A DNA stretch of 64,000 bases from Cryobacterium glucosi (GCF_004402235.1 NZ_SOFS01000043.1:62001-126000), one strand, 5' to 3'; positions 1 through 9,389 are shown, counted from the first letter of the stretch. Notes: generated by a model from the letters alone, not told the origin. Program-made: numbers and translations.

Positions 1-681
1 GAGGGCGGGCACGATGTCGCCGACGTAGGAGAAGCAGCGGGTCTGTCGTCCGTCGCCGAAGACCGTGAGTGGTTCCCCTCGCTGCGCCTGGCCGACGAGG
101 TTGGGAAAGACCATGCCGTAACGCCCGGTCTGCCGCGGCCCGACCGTATTGAACAGGCGCACGATGGCAACCGAGAGTCCGAACTCACTCCAGTAGGCGT
201 GCGCGAACGCCTCATCGATCCCCTTCGCGGCGGCGTACGTCCACCGGGACTTGAGGGCGGAGCCGAGAATGCGGTCGGACTCCTCGTCGAGGCTGTCAGC
301 GGTGTTCTTCCCGTAGACCTCGCTGGTCGACGCGAGCAACAGGGTCGCCCCCGCGGCGACGCACGCGTCGAGGACGTTCTCGGTGCCGTGGATGTTGGTG
401 CGCAGGCTCGTCAGGGGCTCCTCGACGATGAGCTTGACGCCGACGGCCGCGGCGAGGTGGAAGACCCGGTCACGCCCGGAGATGAGGTCGGTGACGAGTG
501 CCCTGTCGAGGATGCTGCCCTGGACGAACCGCAACCGGGGGTTGTCACTGACCCTGGCGAGGTTGCGGAGCGAACCCGTCGAGAGGTTGTCGAGCACGAT
601 GACGTCGTCACCCTGCTCCAGCAGGTATTCGGTGAGGTGGCTGCCGATGAAGCCGGCGCCGCCGGTGATCAATGATTTCAC
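1..681 (-). CDS. NAD-dependent nucleotide-sugar epimerase/dehydratase, partial
   Basis: Extended short-chain dehydrogenase acting on a nucleotide sugar. The reading frame is open from a GTG start at 681 to the window edge, so 227 codons are seen and the C-terminus lies outside. The N-terminus reads MKSLITGGAGFIGSHLTEYL, with the GxxGxxG NAD-binding loop; TSEVYG and then TYAAAK (YxxxK catalytic pair) follow at about residues 117-150, and RLFNTVGPRQTGRYG is typical of UDP-sugar 4-epimerases and UDP-glucuronate decarboxylases. It lies downstream of a UDP-sugar 6-dehydrogenase on the same strand, separated by an 84-bp gap that holds a hairpin. The exact substrate cannot be read from the sequence; a polysaccharide-precursor role is inferred from the neighbours. 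Confidence 0.88.
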   Translation of the reverse strand, partial: MKSLITGGAGFIGSHLTEYLLEQGDDVIVLDNLSTGSLRNLARVSDNPRLRFVQGSILDRALVTDLISGRDRVFHLAAAVGVKLIVEEPLTSLRTNIHGTENVLDACVAAGATLLLASTSEVYGKNTADSLDEESDRILGSALKSRWTYAAAKGIDEAFAHAYWSEFGLSVAIVRLFNTVGPRQTGRYGMVFPNLVGQAQRGEPLTVFGDGRQTRCFSYVGDIVPAL

Positions 682-715
682 GGTGGTTCTCCGATCGAAG
701 GGGTGGGCAGGGCAA

Positions 716-749
716 CGGATGCCGGGGGCCGAGCGGCCCCCGGCATCCG
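716..749. terminator. Intergenic hairpin made of inverted CGGATGCC motifs
   Basis: Perfect inverted repeat with 15-bp arms (716-730 and 735-749) and loop GAGC. The outer part of each arm is the octamer CGGATGCC / GGCATCCG that is over-represented across the window. It lies between two minus-strand genes (stop at 766, next start at 681). No T-run follows, so it is at best a non-classical terminator, attenuator or mRNA-stabilising structure. Confidence 0.6.
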
Positions 750-765
750 CCCGGGAAAGAAGGGG

Positions 766-2127
766 TCAGAGCTGCACGCGGCGGGGCAGGTCGGTGCGAC
801 GGTAGGTCGTGTCGAGCACGAGGACCTCCGGGGACAGCCACTCCCAGTCGACGTTGTCGTGGTCGGTGTGCAGGACCACGAGGTCGGCGCCGAATGCGTC
901 CGGGTCGACCGTCGCGGTGAGCTCCCTGCCGTTCCTGAGCCGGACGGACCCGAAGAACGGGTCGTGGAACCCGACGTCCGCGCCCTGGTCGGCCAGCATG
1001 CTGAGGATATCCAGCGCAGGCGACTCACGGAGGTCGGCGACGTTGGGCTTGTAGGAGACTCCGACAACGAGCACGCGTGCGCCGCGGAGAGGCTTGCCCT
1101 GGTCGGCGAGGGTTTCGCGCACCCGCTCGAGGACCCGGCGCGGGCGGCCGGCGATCTCGCTCATCGCGTGTTCGATGACCGGCGCGTCGACGTGAGCCTT
1201 GCGGAGCTGCCAGAGCAGGTAGTGCGGGTCGCACGGGATGCAGTGCCCGCCGACGCCGGCGCCGGGGAAGAAGGGCATGAAACCGTAGGGCTTGGTCGCT
1301 GCGGCGTTGATGACCTCGATGACCGACAGCCCGAGGGCGAGGCACGCCTCGGCGAATTCGTTCGCGAGGGCGATGTTCACCGCCCGGAAGGTGTTCTCGA
1401 GGAGCTTGCTCATCTCGGCGACCTCGAGGGAGCTGACACCGTGGATGTTGCGGGCATAGCGGCCGAGGAGGGCGGCTCCTGCGGCCTGGCAGGCCGGGGT
1501 CGCGCCGCCGACCACCCGCGGCACGTCCTCGTGGGCGTAGCGGTCGTTGCCGGGGTCGATGCGTTCCGGGCTGAAGGACACGAAGATGTCCTTGCCTGCG
1601 GTCAGGCCGCGAACGAGCAGCGGGGTGACGAGGAGGTCCCTGGTGCAGCCGGGGTACGTCGTGGAAGTGAGCATCAGGAGCTGGCCGGGAACGGCGGCGT
1701 CGACGACCATCGTGCACGCGCTCGCGAGGATCTCGAGGTCGGGCGTGAGGTGTTCGTCGATCGGCGTGGGGACGCAGATGATGACCGCTGCCGCGTCGCC
1801 GAGGAGGTAGGTGTCACCCGTGATCTGGAAGTCGTCGCCCGACATCGCCGTCTCGAGGCGCTCCCGGTCTGACTCGAGGAGGTCGGCTTCACCGCTGCGG
1901 ATCACGGCGAGCCGGCGTTCGCTCACGTCGACGCCGAGTACGCGGAGACCTGCGGCGTGCAGGGACAGCGCCGTCGGCAGCCCGACGTATCCGAGGCCCA
2001 CGATGGCGACGTCGAAGTCGAACTGGGTGCGGGGGATGACCGGGATGAGCAGGGCGTCCGCGTTCGTGCGCTGGCGGCCCTGGTGCGTGAGCGGCAGGGA
2101 AGAGTCGTCGACGATTTCGATTGACAT
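766..2127 (-). CDS. UDP-N-acetyl-hexosamine/UDP-mannosamine 6-dehydrogenase (nucleotide sugar dehydrogenase)
   Basis: NAD-dependent four-electron oxidation of a UDP-sugar at C6 to the uronic acid, a precursor for surface polysaccharide. The 453-residue length is normal for the WecC/WbpA/TuaD superfamily. The Rossmann motif VAIVGLGYVGLP is near residue 40. The catalytic-cysteine block GVGGHCIPCDPHYLLWQL resembles the UDP-ManNAc/UDP-GlcNAc dehydrogenase branch more than UDP-glucose dehydrogenases. The C-terminal UDP-binding domain (VLVVGVSYKPNVADLRESPA) is intact. Same strand as the downstream epimerase and close to a glycosyltransferase. Substrate branch is inferred from the cysteine motif; family assignment is firm. 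Confidence 0.9.
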   Translation of the reverse strand: MSIEIVDDSSLPLTHQGRQRTNADALLIPVIPRTQFDFDVAIVGLGYVGLPTALSLHAAGLRVLGVDVSERRLAVIRSGEADLLESDRERLETAMSGDDFQITGDTYLLGDAAAVIICVPTPIDEHLTPDLEILASACTMVVDAAVPGQLLMLTSTTYPGCTRDLLVTPLLVRGLTAGKDIFVSFSPERIDPGNDRYAHEDVPRVVGGATPACQAAGAALLGRYARNIHGVSSLEVAEMSKLLENTFRAVNIALANEFAEACLALGLSVIEVINAAATKPYGFMPFFPGAGVGGHCIPCDPHYLLWQLRKAHVDAPVIEHAMSEIAGRPRRVLERVRETLADQGKPLRGARVLVVGVSYKPNVADLRESPALDILSMLADQGADVGFHDPFFGSVRLRNGRELTATVDPDAFGADLVVLHTDHDNVDWEWLSPEVLVLDTTYRRTDLPRRVQL

Positions 2128-2437
2128 TCCAGGTCCTTTGTTCGGGTAAGTCTGTGTGGTTAGGTGCGGTTCGGTGGTTAGGTGCGGTTCGCGGATGCGC
2201 CGCCGTCAGTCGAGGAGTTTCGGGACTCGGCGAGGTGCGGCGTGTGGTGTTCCCTCGGCCAGTCTCTGCAGATGTTGCGATCCGGGCAAGCCATGGCCGG
2301 GACTCTGCGGGATCGTGTGGGCATCCCGCACCCGGATGTGGTTAACCGCACCTGTCTGCCGTCGCGGGCGCCCCGTCCCGCGTGTACGGTCGGACCACCG
2401 GAGCGACCCCGCGTCCGGCCGGTCGACGGAGAATCAC
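2128..2437. other. Intergenic divergent regulatory region of polysaccharide genes
   Basis: About 310 bp without a convincing gene between the minus-strand dehydrogenase and the plus-strand glycosyltransferase. It holds an exact 18-bp tandem duplication (2156-2191) and, near 2340-2353, GTGGTTAACCGCAC, a near-palindrome whose right half resembles the complement of the repeated GGTGCGGTT. Divergent promoters are expected here but I cannot place -35/-10 boxes with confidence. Confidence 0.5.
2156..2191. repeat. 18-bp exact tandem direct repeat (2 copies)
   Basis: GTGGTTAGGTGCGGTTCG occurs at 2156-2173 and again at 2174-2191 with no spacer or mismatch, just upstream of the start of the minus-strand sugar dehydrogenase (start at 2127). 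Iterated sites 18 bp apart could be binding sites for a regulator, or a recent slippage duplication. Confidence 0.85.
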
Positions 2438-3775
2438 ATGCTGAGCCTGGTCGTGGTGCTCGTCCTCGTGGTCGGGGTGAACACCGCCCTGTGGGGCACG
2501 GTCGGTCTGGGCCGTGTTGTCGCGCAGGCGTTCCGGAAGCGGCCGCGGAGTGCGCGCCACCGGCTCGCACAGCAGGCCGCTGGCGGGGCGGCCTCCGGAG
2601 CAGGCGGCCGCGTCACCCCGAAGGACGTCGCCGTGCTGATCGCGGCGCACAATGAAGAACTCGTGATCCGCAACACGATCCGCTCGGCCGCCAGGCTCGT
2701 GCCCGTCGGCAATATCTTCATCGCCTCGGACGCGTCTAAGGACACGACGGCGGTGATCGCGGAGGAGAGCGGGGCGAACGTCGTCGAGCTCCTGCCCAAC
2801 CGCGGCAAGGCCGGTGCGCTCGTCGCCGCGATCACGCACTTCCGGCTTGCCGAACGCTTTGAGATCGTGATGCTGCTCGACGCGGACACGCAGCTCGCGG
2901 ACGACTACATGGAGACGGGCCTGCCGTACTTCGATGATCCCGGGGTCGTCGCCGTCGCCGGCCGCGCCGCGACGGTGACGGACCCGCCATCACCGACCCG
3001 GCTCGGCCGTTTTCTCGTGGCGTACCGCGAACGCTTCTATGTGGTCGTGCAGTTCCTCCTCAAGTACGGCCAGGCCGCCCGCTTCGCGAACGTGGTGTCG
3101 ATCGTCCCCGGCTTCGCGAGCATGTATCGCAGCCGGATCCTCGCCGACATCGACATTTCCGCCCCGGGGCTCGCGATCGAGGACTTCAACATGACATTCG
3201 AGGTGCATGCCAAGAGGCTCGGCCGCATCGCCTTCCACCCCCTCGCGGCGATCGCGTACACCCAGGACCCCGACACCTTCCGGGACTACACGAAACAGCT
3301 GCGCCGGTGGACGCTCGGCTTCTGGCAGACGGTCCGCCGGCACGGTTTCCGGTTCGGGACCTTCTGGGGAGCCCTCGCCCTCTACGTCTTCGAACTCGTG
3401 ACGAGCAGCATCATGATGCTGATCTTCCTGCCGCTGCTCCTGATGTCGCTTGCGGCCGCGGCCTGGGGCGAGGTCTCGGCAGACCCGGTGTCGATCGCGG
3501 TCGCGCAGGCCGTCCCTCCGGCGTCCATCGTCATCGGGGTGCTGGTGCCGGACTACCTGCTCACGATCCTGGTCGTGATCGTGACCGGGCGGGTGCATTA
3601 CCTGGTGCTCGGGATCGGCTTCCCGCTCGTGCGCATCGTCGACGCGTTCATCTGCCTCCGGACCATCCCGCAGGCGTTCTTCGGCCGGTCGAGCGGCACC
3701 TGGAAGAGTCCGGAACGACGGAGCAACACGGCGGCGACACCCGGGATCGCGGTCGGCGACGCCCTGCCGGGGTAG
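2438..3775 (+). CDS. Family 2 glycosyltransferase, membrane-bound (cellulose/hyaluronan synthase-like)
   Basis: Transfers sugar from a nucleotide donor at the membrane, probably making or extending surface polysaccharide. 445 residues. An N-terminal membrane helix (about 1-25) is followed by a GT-A domain: VAVLIAAHNEE, DASKDTT, then the DxD-type LLDADTQL near residue 150. Later come EDFNMTFEVH and the QLRRWTLGFWQT block (QxxRW signature of processive GT2 enzymes). Several C-terminal membrane helices follow (about 320-410). The ATG at 2438 was chosen because GGAG lies just upstream and the hydrophobic anchor starts there; the frame itself is open from 2156. It is divergent from the two sugar-nucleotide genes. 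Confidence 0.88.
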   Translation: MLSLVVVLVLVVGVNTALWGTVGLGRVVAQAFRKRPRSARHRLAQQAAGGAASGAGGRVTPKDVAVLIAAHNEELVIRNTIRSAARLVPVGNIFIASDASKDTTAVIAEESGANVVELLPNRGKAGALVAAITHFRLAERFEIVMLLDADTQLADDYMETGLPYFDDPGVVAVAGRAATVTDPPSPTRLGRFLVAYRERFYVVVQFLLKYGQAARFANVVSIVPGFASMYRSRILADIDISAPGLAIEDFNMTFEVHAKRLGRIAFHPLAAIAYTQDPDTFRDYTKQLRRWTLGFWQTVRRHGFRFGTFWGALALYVFELVTSSIMMLIFLPLLLMSLAAAAWGEVSADPVSIAVAQAVPPASIVIGVLVPDYLLTILVVIVTGRVHYLVLGIGFPLVRIVDAFICLRTIPQAFFGRSSGTWKSPERRSNTAATPGIAVGDALPG

Positions 3776-3816
3776 CGCGACCTGACCGGTCCCTTTCGAT
3801 CAGACCATCCCGTATA

Positions 3817-6540
3817 TCAGACCATCCCGCTTGCCGCACCGTCTGACAGCACCGTGCCGGTGCCGGAGAGCAGCGCGATCAGGTGCGACCGGGACTTGGC
3901 ACCGAGCTTGTTGTATGTGCGGGTGAGGCGTACCTCCACGGTGCGCAGGGAGACGAAGAGCTCGGCGGCGATCTCCTTGTTGCGCTTGCCCTGTTGCACG
4001 AGTTCGGCGACGAGCCGTTCGTCGGGGGCAAGGGTCGCGAGGAGGGGATTGACGCTCGGGGCGTGGGTGCCGAGACGGACGGCATCCGCTTTTCTGGCCC
4101 ACGGGATGGCACCGAGCTGGGTGAAGATCATCCGCGCGGCCAGGTACTGGTCTGCGCCTTCCCTGCCGTGCCCGAGGCTCACGAGCCGGTCGGCGAAGCT
4201 CAGGAGGGTGCGGCCCTGCTCGAATTGCGAATCGCCAGGCTGCCAGAGGCCGGCGGCCTGTTCGAAGACGGCGATGGATGCCTCGCCGGGTGTCAACAGG
4301 GCCTCGGCCCGTGCCGTGGCGAGCACCGTCCACCGGGTGTGGAAGGGCCGGGCCCTGGCCCGGAACTCACGGAACTGGATCACGGCCTCCCGCAGCCGGC
4401 CGGACAGCACGTATGCCTCGATCAGGTCGACCTGGCTCCGGAGCAGCGAGGGGTTGCGGAATGCTGACCCTATTGCTCCGGCCCGGTGCAGGAATGCGAT
4501 CGCATCGTCGAACCTGCCCTCCATGAGGGCGAACCGGCCCTGGTCTGCCACGAGCCGGGCGGCGAGAGCCGGATGGTCGCTCGTCGCGAAGCTGCGGTTG
4601 CAGAGCTCGATCGCCGCGTCCGCGCGCGCTCGGTCTCCGCGGGCCTGCCAGTACCAGGCCGTCAGCAGCTGGAGCGGGCGGCGATGCACCTGTTCCGTCC
4701 CGGATCCTGTGAGCGATTCGATGATGGCCATGGCCTCGAATTGGTTGCCGGCGAGGATCTCGTTCTCTGCGAGGTAGTACCTGGCCGTCTGCAGGACGAT
4801 CGGGTCCGGCGGGGGCTCGAGGCCGACGACGGTGCGCAGCACGCGCCTGGCGTCGCCGTATCGGTCGATGAACGTGAGGCTGCGGCCGAGGACGGACAGT
4901 GCCCTGGCGCTCGTCTCCTCGGTCCAGCCGTGCCGGGACAGCCGCTCGAACATCCGGGTCGAAGGGCCGGGGTCACCCTCGAGAGCAGACAGCAGCAGTG
5001 CGGACAGCTCGTGGAGTTCGATGGACTCCGGGGTCGCGCTTTCGAGGAGGTGACGGCCCCTGGCGAGGGCTTCCCGCGCGGCGTCGACCTCCCAGCGCTC
5101 GGCGTGACTGAGGGCGCTCATGCCGAGCAGGCGCGCGAGGTCTTCCGCCCTGCCGCTCGCGCCGCGCGGTCCGACCCAGTCGTCGAGGTCGGTCGTGAGC
5201 AGCTGGTGGGTCGACATGAATTCGATCCCGCTGCGGAGGGTCGCGAGCTTTGTGACCGTGGCGATCGAGCCGGGCCTGCGCTGGCCGAGCCTGGCATAGC
5301 GGGCCGCATAGGAGAGTTCGCCCTGCAGGTACAGCGCCTCCGCGACCTCGAGCAGGGCTTCGGGGCTTCCGGTGGCGTCGAGCGCGAGGGCGAGGGCGCG
5401 TTCGGCGAGTTCGACGGACTGCCAGATCAGGCCCCTGCGGCCGAATTCGGCAGCGGAGGCGAGCAGTTCGTCCGAGGAGAGGCTGCCGGCATCCGCCCAG
5501 CTGCGGTGCCACGCGGCGAGGCCGGGATCCCCTCCGGGTGCGTCCTCGCTGCGGGCGGCACGGGCATGGAATTCGGCGCGGGTACCGGCGTCGATGGACC
5601 AATAGAGGTGGGAACGCAGCGCTGAGTCCGAAATCCGGAGGTACCGGCCGTCGCGGATGACGGTTCCCGCCGACAGGAGTTCTTCCAGGGCGCCGCGGAT
5701 GGGGTCGCCGCTCTGGCGGATCGGATCCTGGCTGCTGAGGTAGGAGCAGGACAGCATCGCCAGGAGGAGGTGCTGGTCGTCCGGTTCCTGTGAGGTCCGG
5801 GTCGAGGGAGCGCGGGAGGCGCGGAACGGCAGGGCGACGGGGGCGGCGTTCCCGAGGTGCCTGCTGGTCAGGAGCCGGGCGTTCCTGGCGATTTCGGACG
5901 GACTTCCCGATGAGGAGGATGCCAGCATCCGCCGGAGTGCCTCGTCGGACTGGGGCCCGAGAAGCTCGGTGGCGAGGAGCATCGATTCGGCGAAGGTGAG
6001 GCGGTCGAGGGTGATGCGCGGGAGCGAGGCGAGCGGGCCGACGGGGGGCTCCGCGCACACGGTGCCCACGAGGCGCAGCCCCGTGCCGCCGAGGCGCGCC
6101 GCGACCATCGCGAAGACGGTCTGGCTCGGGAGGTCCATCAGGTCGAGGTCGTCGATCAGGAGGAGGGTTGTCTCGGGGGTGAAGTCGCGGATCAGGGCGA
6201 GGAGTTCCGCCGCGCGGGCGGCGAGCTGGGCATCCGCTTCGCCGGGGATGAGGAGTTCGCTCGAGAGCGCTGCGGCGGCCGGGGTCTGGAACGAGGCGAC
6301 GAAGGCCGAGAGGCCGGAGAGCGGGAAGCCGGCTTCCGCAGGATTGATCCTGACCCGGAAGATCTCGATCCCTGGGATCGGTTCGACGGAGGCGAGCAGG
6401 CGCGATTTGCCGGATCCGGGCTCCCCGACGACCAGCATGGCTGACTCATGAGGGGCGGTTGCGAGTTCGAGGATCGCGCCCAGCGTGTCGCGGTGGATGC
6501 TGGACTTCATGCGACGACCCCAGGAATCATTCCGGGCCAT
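3817..6540 (-). CDS. Large ATP-binding LuxR-type transcriptional regulator (LAL family)
   Basis: 907 residues, the usual size for LAL/MalT-like signal-transduction ATPases. The N-terminal AAA-type module has a Walker A loop (VGEPGSGKS, about residues 38-46) and a Walker B-like stretch LLLIDDLDLMDL. A long helical-repeat middle (TPR-like, Ala/Arg/Leu-rich) follows. The C-terminal LuxR helix-turn-helix (about 835-895) reads LAPDERLVAELVQQGKRNKEIAAELFVSLRTVEVRL in two overlapping blocks. An internal ATG at 6510 (MKSSIHRD) is an alternative start; neither has a strong ribosome site. The gene is transcribed away from a 336-bp region carrying a G/C-box palindrome, a plausible target. Inducing ligand unknown. 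Confidence 0.88.
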   Translation of the reverse strand: MARNDSWGRRMKSSIHRDTLGAILELATAPHESAMLVVGEPGSGKSRLLASVEPIPGIEIFRVRINPAEAGFPLSGLSAFVASFQTPAAAALSSELLIPGEADAQLAARAAELLALIRDFTPETTLLLIDDLDLMDLPSQTVFAMVAARLGGTGLRLVGTVCAEPPVGPLASLPRITLDRLTFAESMLLATELLGPQSDEALRRMLASSSSGSPSEIARNARLLTSRHLGNAAPVALPFRASRAPSTRTSQEPDDQHLLLAMLSCSYLSSQDPIRQSGDPIRGALEELLSAGTVIRDGRYLRISDSALRSHLYWSIDAGTRAEFHARAARSEDAPGGDPGLAAWHRSWADAGSLSSDELLASAAEFGRRGLIWQSVELAERALALALDATGSPEALLEVAEALYLQGELSYAARYARLGQRRPGSIATVTKLATLRSGIEFMSTHQLLTTDLDDWVGPRGASGRAEDLARLLGMSALSHAERWEVDAAREALARGRHLLESATPESIELHELSALLLSALEGDPGPSTRMFERLSRHGWTEETSARALSVLGRSLTFIDRYGDARRVLRTVVGLEPPPDPIVLQTARYYLAENEILAGNQFEAMAIIESLTGSGTEQVHRRPLQLLTAWYWQARGDRARADAAIELCNRSFATSDHPALAARLVADQGRFALMEGRFDDAIAFLHRAGAIGSAFRNPSLLRSQVDLIEAYVLSGRLREAVIQFREFRARARPFHTRWTVLATARAEALLTPGEASIAVFEQAAGLWQPGDSQFEQGRTLLSFADRLVSLGHGREGADQYLAARMIFTQLGAIPWARKADAVRLGTHAPSVNPLLATLAPDERLVAELVQQGKRNKEIAAELFVSLRTVEVRLTRTYNKLGAKSRSHLIALLSGTGTVLSDGAASGMV

Positions 6541-6876
6541 TCCGGGGGTCGGTGAAGGAGTTCATTCATGAGACGGCGCTTCGTTTCGGGTAACGAGTGC
6601 GTGCGGATCACTCTGTTGGGGGAGTACAGCAGCCGCCTCGGGGATGAGTCGGTGCTCTGCATTACTACCTGTGTGCGGTCCCGGAATGGGTGGTCCGGGA
6701 CCTGTCACCCCCGGTGAAGGGGGTTCCTGTTATGCAAGGTACGCTCATTTTCTTCCAAGGTATCCCCCACTAGTGGGGGATTACGGCGCGCCGAAAGCCT
6801 GGGGGTGCGCGGAGGGGCATCCGCTGTGATACCGGTACTGGGCGGTTCTGCCACGACTAAATCGTGTTTGACCGCG
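6541..6876. other. 336-bp non-coding regulatory region upstream of the LAL regulator
   Basis: No supported gene. It contains a hairpin GGTCCCGG...CCGGGACC (6677-6702, 8-bp stem, 10-nt loop), several five-base G or C tracts (near 6613, 6707, 6719 and 6762-6781) and a 20-bp perfect palindrome. The downstream end (about 6816) carries one CGGATGCC-type octamer. The region is the 5' leader of the LAL regulator on one side and the 3' flank of the alcohol-dehydrogenase gene on the other. Confidence 0.55.
6762..6781. promoter_or_regulatory. 20-bp perfect palindrome, candidate LuxR-type operator
   Basis: The two 10-bp halves are ATCCCCCACT and AGTGGGGGAT with no spacer, centred on ACTAGT. It lies about 220 bp upstream of the LAL regulator start. 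LuxR-type regulators of actinobacteria such as RamA are known to prefer short G/C-tract sites, so autoregulation is a reasonable inference. No protein-binding evidence is available from sequence alone. Confidence 0.6.
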
Positions 6877-7893
6877 CTATTCGTGGATCGCGACGACCGT
6901 GCGCCCGTGCAGCCGACCCGCGAGGATGTCATCGGCCGCCGGGATCGCTTCCTCGAGCGTGATGCTCGACGTCAGGCCGTCGAGGAGCGCCAGGTCGAGG
7001 TCGGATTCGAGCCGCGACCATGCCTGTTCCCGGAGGGCCAATGGAGCCTCGACGGAATTGATGCCGACAAGGCTGACCCCGCGCAGGATGAAGGGCATCA
7101 CCGTCGTCGGGAGGTCGGCGCCCTGGGCGAGGCCGCACGCGGTGATCACGGCCCCGTAGTTCGCCTGGGCGAGGACATTGGCGAGGGTGGCGCTTCCGAC
7201 GGAGTCGACGGCCGCGGCCCAGCGCTGAGCCTGGAGCGGTTTTCCGGGCTCGGAGAGGCTGCTCCGGTCCAGGATCGCCTCGGCCCCGAGGCCGCGGAGG
7301 TAGTCGCCGAGTTCGTCGACGCGACCGGTCGATGCCGTCACCCGGTAGCCCCTGGCCGAGAGCAGGGCCACCGCGATCGAACCGACTCCGCCTGCGGCGC
7401 CGGTGACGAGCACAGGGCCGGAGTCCGGCGTTGTCCCGGCGCGTTCGAGCGCGAGCACGGCAAGCATGGCGGTGAATCCGGCCGTGCCGATCGCGGCGGC
7501 CCTGAGGGCGCTGATTCCGGCGGGCAGGCGTACCAGGGACGCGCCGGAGACCCTCGCGCGTTCGGCGAGGCCGCCGTGGTGGGTCTCGCCCAGGCCTGAG
7601 CCGTTCAGGATGACCCGGTCTCCTGGCGCCCAGCGCGGGTCCTCGCTCGACTCGACGGTGCCGACGAGGTCGATCCCGGCGATGAGGGGCCAGGAGCGGA
7701 TGACCCCGGGGCGACCGGCGAGCGCGAGCCCGTCCTTGTAGTTGAGGCTCGAGTAGTCGACGGTGATGGTCACGTCACCCGGCATCAGGAAGGAATCGTC
7801 GACGAGCGTGAGCGCCGCGTGCTGCGACGTGGCGCCGTCCTCCGCAACGGTTCGTTCGACGACGATGGCGCGGAACTGAGTCTCAGGAGTCAT
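6877..7893 (-). CDS. Zinc-independent MDR oxidoreductase, YhdH/AcuI (acrylyl-CoA reductase) family
   Basis: NADPH-dependent quinone or enoyl-thioester reductase of the medium-chain dehydrogenase superfamily. 338 residues. The N-terminal GroES-like domain has VDYSSLNYKDGLALAGRPGV and PLIAGIDLVGTV, both characteristic of the YhdH/AcuI group. The cofactor domain has VLVTGAAGGVGSIAVALL near residue 160. Structural zinc cysteines are absent, as usual in this group. It may reduce acryloyl-CoA or a related electrophile. It stands alone on this strand between a regulator and a divergent membrane-protein gene. Confidence 0.87.
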   Translation of the reverse strand: MTPETQFRAIVVERTVAEDGATSQHAALTLVDDSFLMPGDVTITVDYSSLNYKDGLALAGRPGVIRSWPLIAGIDLVGTVESSEDPRWAPGDRVILNGSGLGETHHGGLAERARVSGASLVRLPAGISALRAAAIGTAGFTAMLAVLALERAGTTPDSGPVLVTGAAGGVGSIAVALLSARGYRVTASTGRVDELGDYLRGLGAEAILDRSSLSEPGKPLQAQRWAAAVDSVGSATLANVLAQANYGAVITACGLAQGADLPTTVMPFILRGVSLVGINSVEAPLALREQAWSRLESDLDLALLDGLTSSITLEEAIPAADDILAGRLHGRTVVAIHE

Positions 7894-7943
7894 GCTCCGA
7901 GCCTACTTCCCGCCCCTCGCCCGCGTTCGGCCTAGTCGGTAGC

Positions 7944-9389
7944 ATGAGCGCTATGACCGCCGCCGTCGTGCCAGAGAAGGTGCGGGTCGTGCCGCGCCGG
8001 CTCTCGGTGAGCGCGGGAATCGACGCCTTTTTCTTCGTCTTCGCGGGGTTCGCCGCGGTCTGGCTCGCCGTTCTGCTCGTGAACGAGAGTTTTCAGCTCG
8101 GCTGGGGTGCGCTCTGGTTCGCTGTGCTCTTCTGGGTGCTTCTGGCCTACCTTGTGCTTCCGAGGCTGCACCGGATCCTGACCCAGCTGTACGTTCCCCG
8201 CTACTTCATCGGCAGGACCCGCACAAGCGACGGCCTCCTCGGCGACCCGGTCAACCTCGCTATCACCGGCACGGCGGAGCAGCTGCAGCAGGCGCTCGCC
8301 GCGGCAGGCTGGACGCGGGCGGACGACATCACGCCAGGCACGACCTGGAGGATGGTCTCGGCGACGCTCGCGAGGCGCAGTTATGACGAGGCGCCCGTCA
8401 GCCCGCTGTTCCTGTTCGACCGGATGCAGGACTTCGCCTACCAGCAGGAGGTCGCCGAGAATCCGGCCAAGCGGCACCACGTGCGGTTCTGGCGCTGCCC
8501 GGACGGCTGGCTGCTCCCCGGAGGGACGAGGGTCGACTGGCTCGCGGCGGGGACCTTCGATCGTGCCGTCGGCTTCTCGCTGTTCACCCTGCAGATCACG
8601 CACAAGATCGACGAGAACACCGACATCGAGCGGGACCACATCGTCCACTCGCTTCTGCACGCCGGCTCGGGGGCTCGGGTGCACCTGATCCGGGACTTCT
8701 CGAGCGGATACCACGCACGCAACGGCGGCGGCGACACGATCCAGACGGACGGCGACCTGCCCGTCGTCGACGTGTCCGGCATCGCGGTCTCCGGCGCTGC
8801 GGCTGCACGTGCGGGGTCTGCCGCGCCGGAACCGGCACCGACCGCGGCAGCGGCAGCGGCATCGACGGTGGCATCGACCGCGGCACCGACCGGGAACGCG
8901 GTGCCGTCCGAGCCCGGCACTCACCGGCGGCGGCCGGCATCGATCAGCGTCGGAGCCCTGATGCTCGGCGCGCGGGTCCTGTCCGGTCTCGGTGTCATCG
9001 TCCTCGCGGCGCTCGACTGGCCGGAGTTCGTCTCGGCCGTCGCACTCGACGGCACGACGGCGGGCACCGTCGACCCCGCGACGGCCGGGGTCGCCCTCGG
9101 GATCCTGCTGGCCGGCTACGGAGTCGTCCTCGCCCTCAACATCGGCTTCGCCGCATTCGTGTACTTCGGCCGGAACTGGGCACGGATCGTCGCGATGTCC
9201 TTCGCGACGGTGAGCATCGTCACGAGCTTCGTCGACTATGCCGTCAACGGGGCCGCGATCACCCTGCGGACCTCGCTCGTGAGCGTCACCTTCGACATCC
9301 TGATCCTGCTCGCCCTCTCGGCCAGGGACGCGAGGGAGTTCGCCCGCGCGCGGCCGGTCAGGAGTGCGCGGGGCAGGCGGGCGCCGTAG
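7944..9389 (+). CDS. LssY C-terminal-domain membrane protein
   Basis: 481 residues. Two N-terminal membrane helices (about 25-75) precede a soluble core (about 90-270) with the conserved series [63 protein letters not shown], which I recognise as the LssY_C domain fold often fused to PAP2 phosphatases. A low-complexity Ala/Pro/Thr linker (about 280-325) leads to three or four C-terminal helices. No PAP2 phosphatase domain is present here. Biochemical function is unknown. Its last 32 bp overlap the convergent trhO. Two ATGs (7944, 7953) could start it. Confidence 0.75.
   Translation: MSAMTAAVVPEKVRVVPRRLSVSAGIDAFFFVFAGFAAVWLAVLLVNESFQLGWGALWFAVLFWVLLAYLVLPRLHRILTQLYVPRYFIGRTRTSDGLLGDPVNLAITGTAEQLQQALAAAGWTRADDITPGTTWRMVSATLARRSYDEAPVSPLFLFDRMQDFAYQQEVAENPAKRHHVRFWRCPDGWLLPGGTRVDWLAAGTFDRAVGFSLFTLQITHKIDENTDIERDHIVHSLLHAGSGARVHLIRDFSSGYHARNGGGDTIQTDGDLPVVDVSGIAVSGAAAARAGSAAPEPAPTAAAAAASTVASTAAPTGNAVPSEPGTHRRRPASISVGALMLGARVLSGLGVIVLAALDWPEFVSAVALDGTTAGTVDPATAGVALGILLAGYGVVLALNIGFAAFVYFGRNWARIVAMSFATVSIVTSFVDYAVNGAAITLRTSLVSVTFDILILLALSARDAREFARARPVRSARGRRAP

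Noticed and set aside
2156-2437. N-terminal extension of the glycosyltransferase from 2156
   Set aside because: It would add 94 Arg/Cys-rich residues before the membrane anchor; the ATG at 2438 has a good ribosome site.
6644-6829. 61-codon ORF in the regulatory region before the LAL gene
   Set aside because: No ribosome site, spans the palindrome, and composition shows no coding bias.
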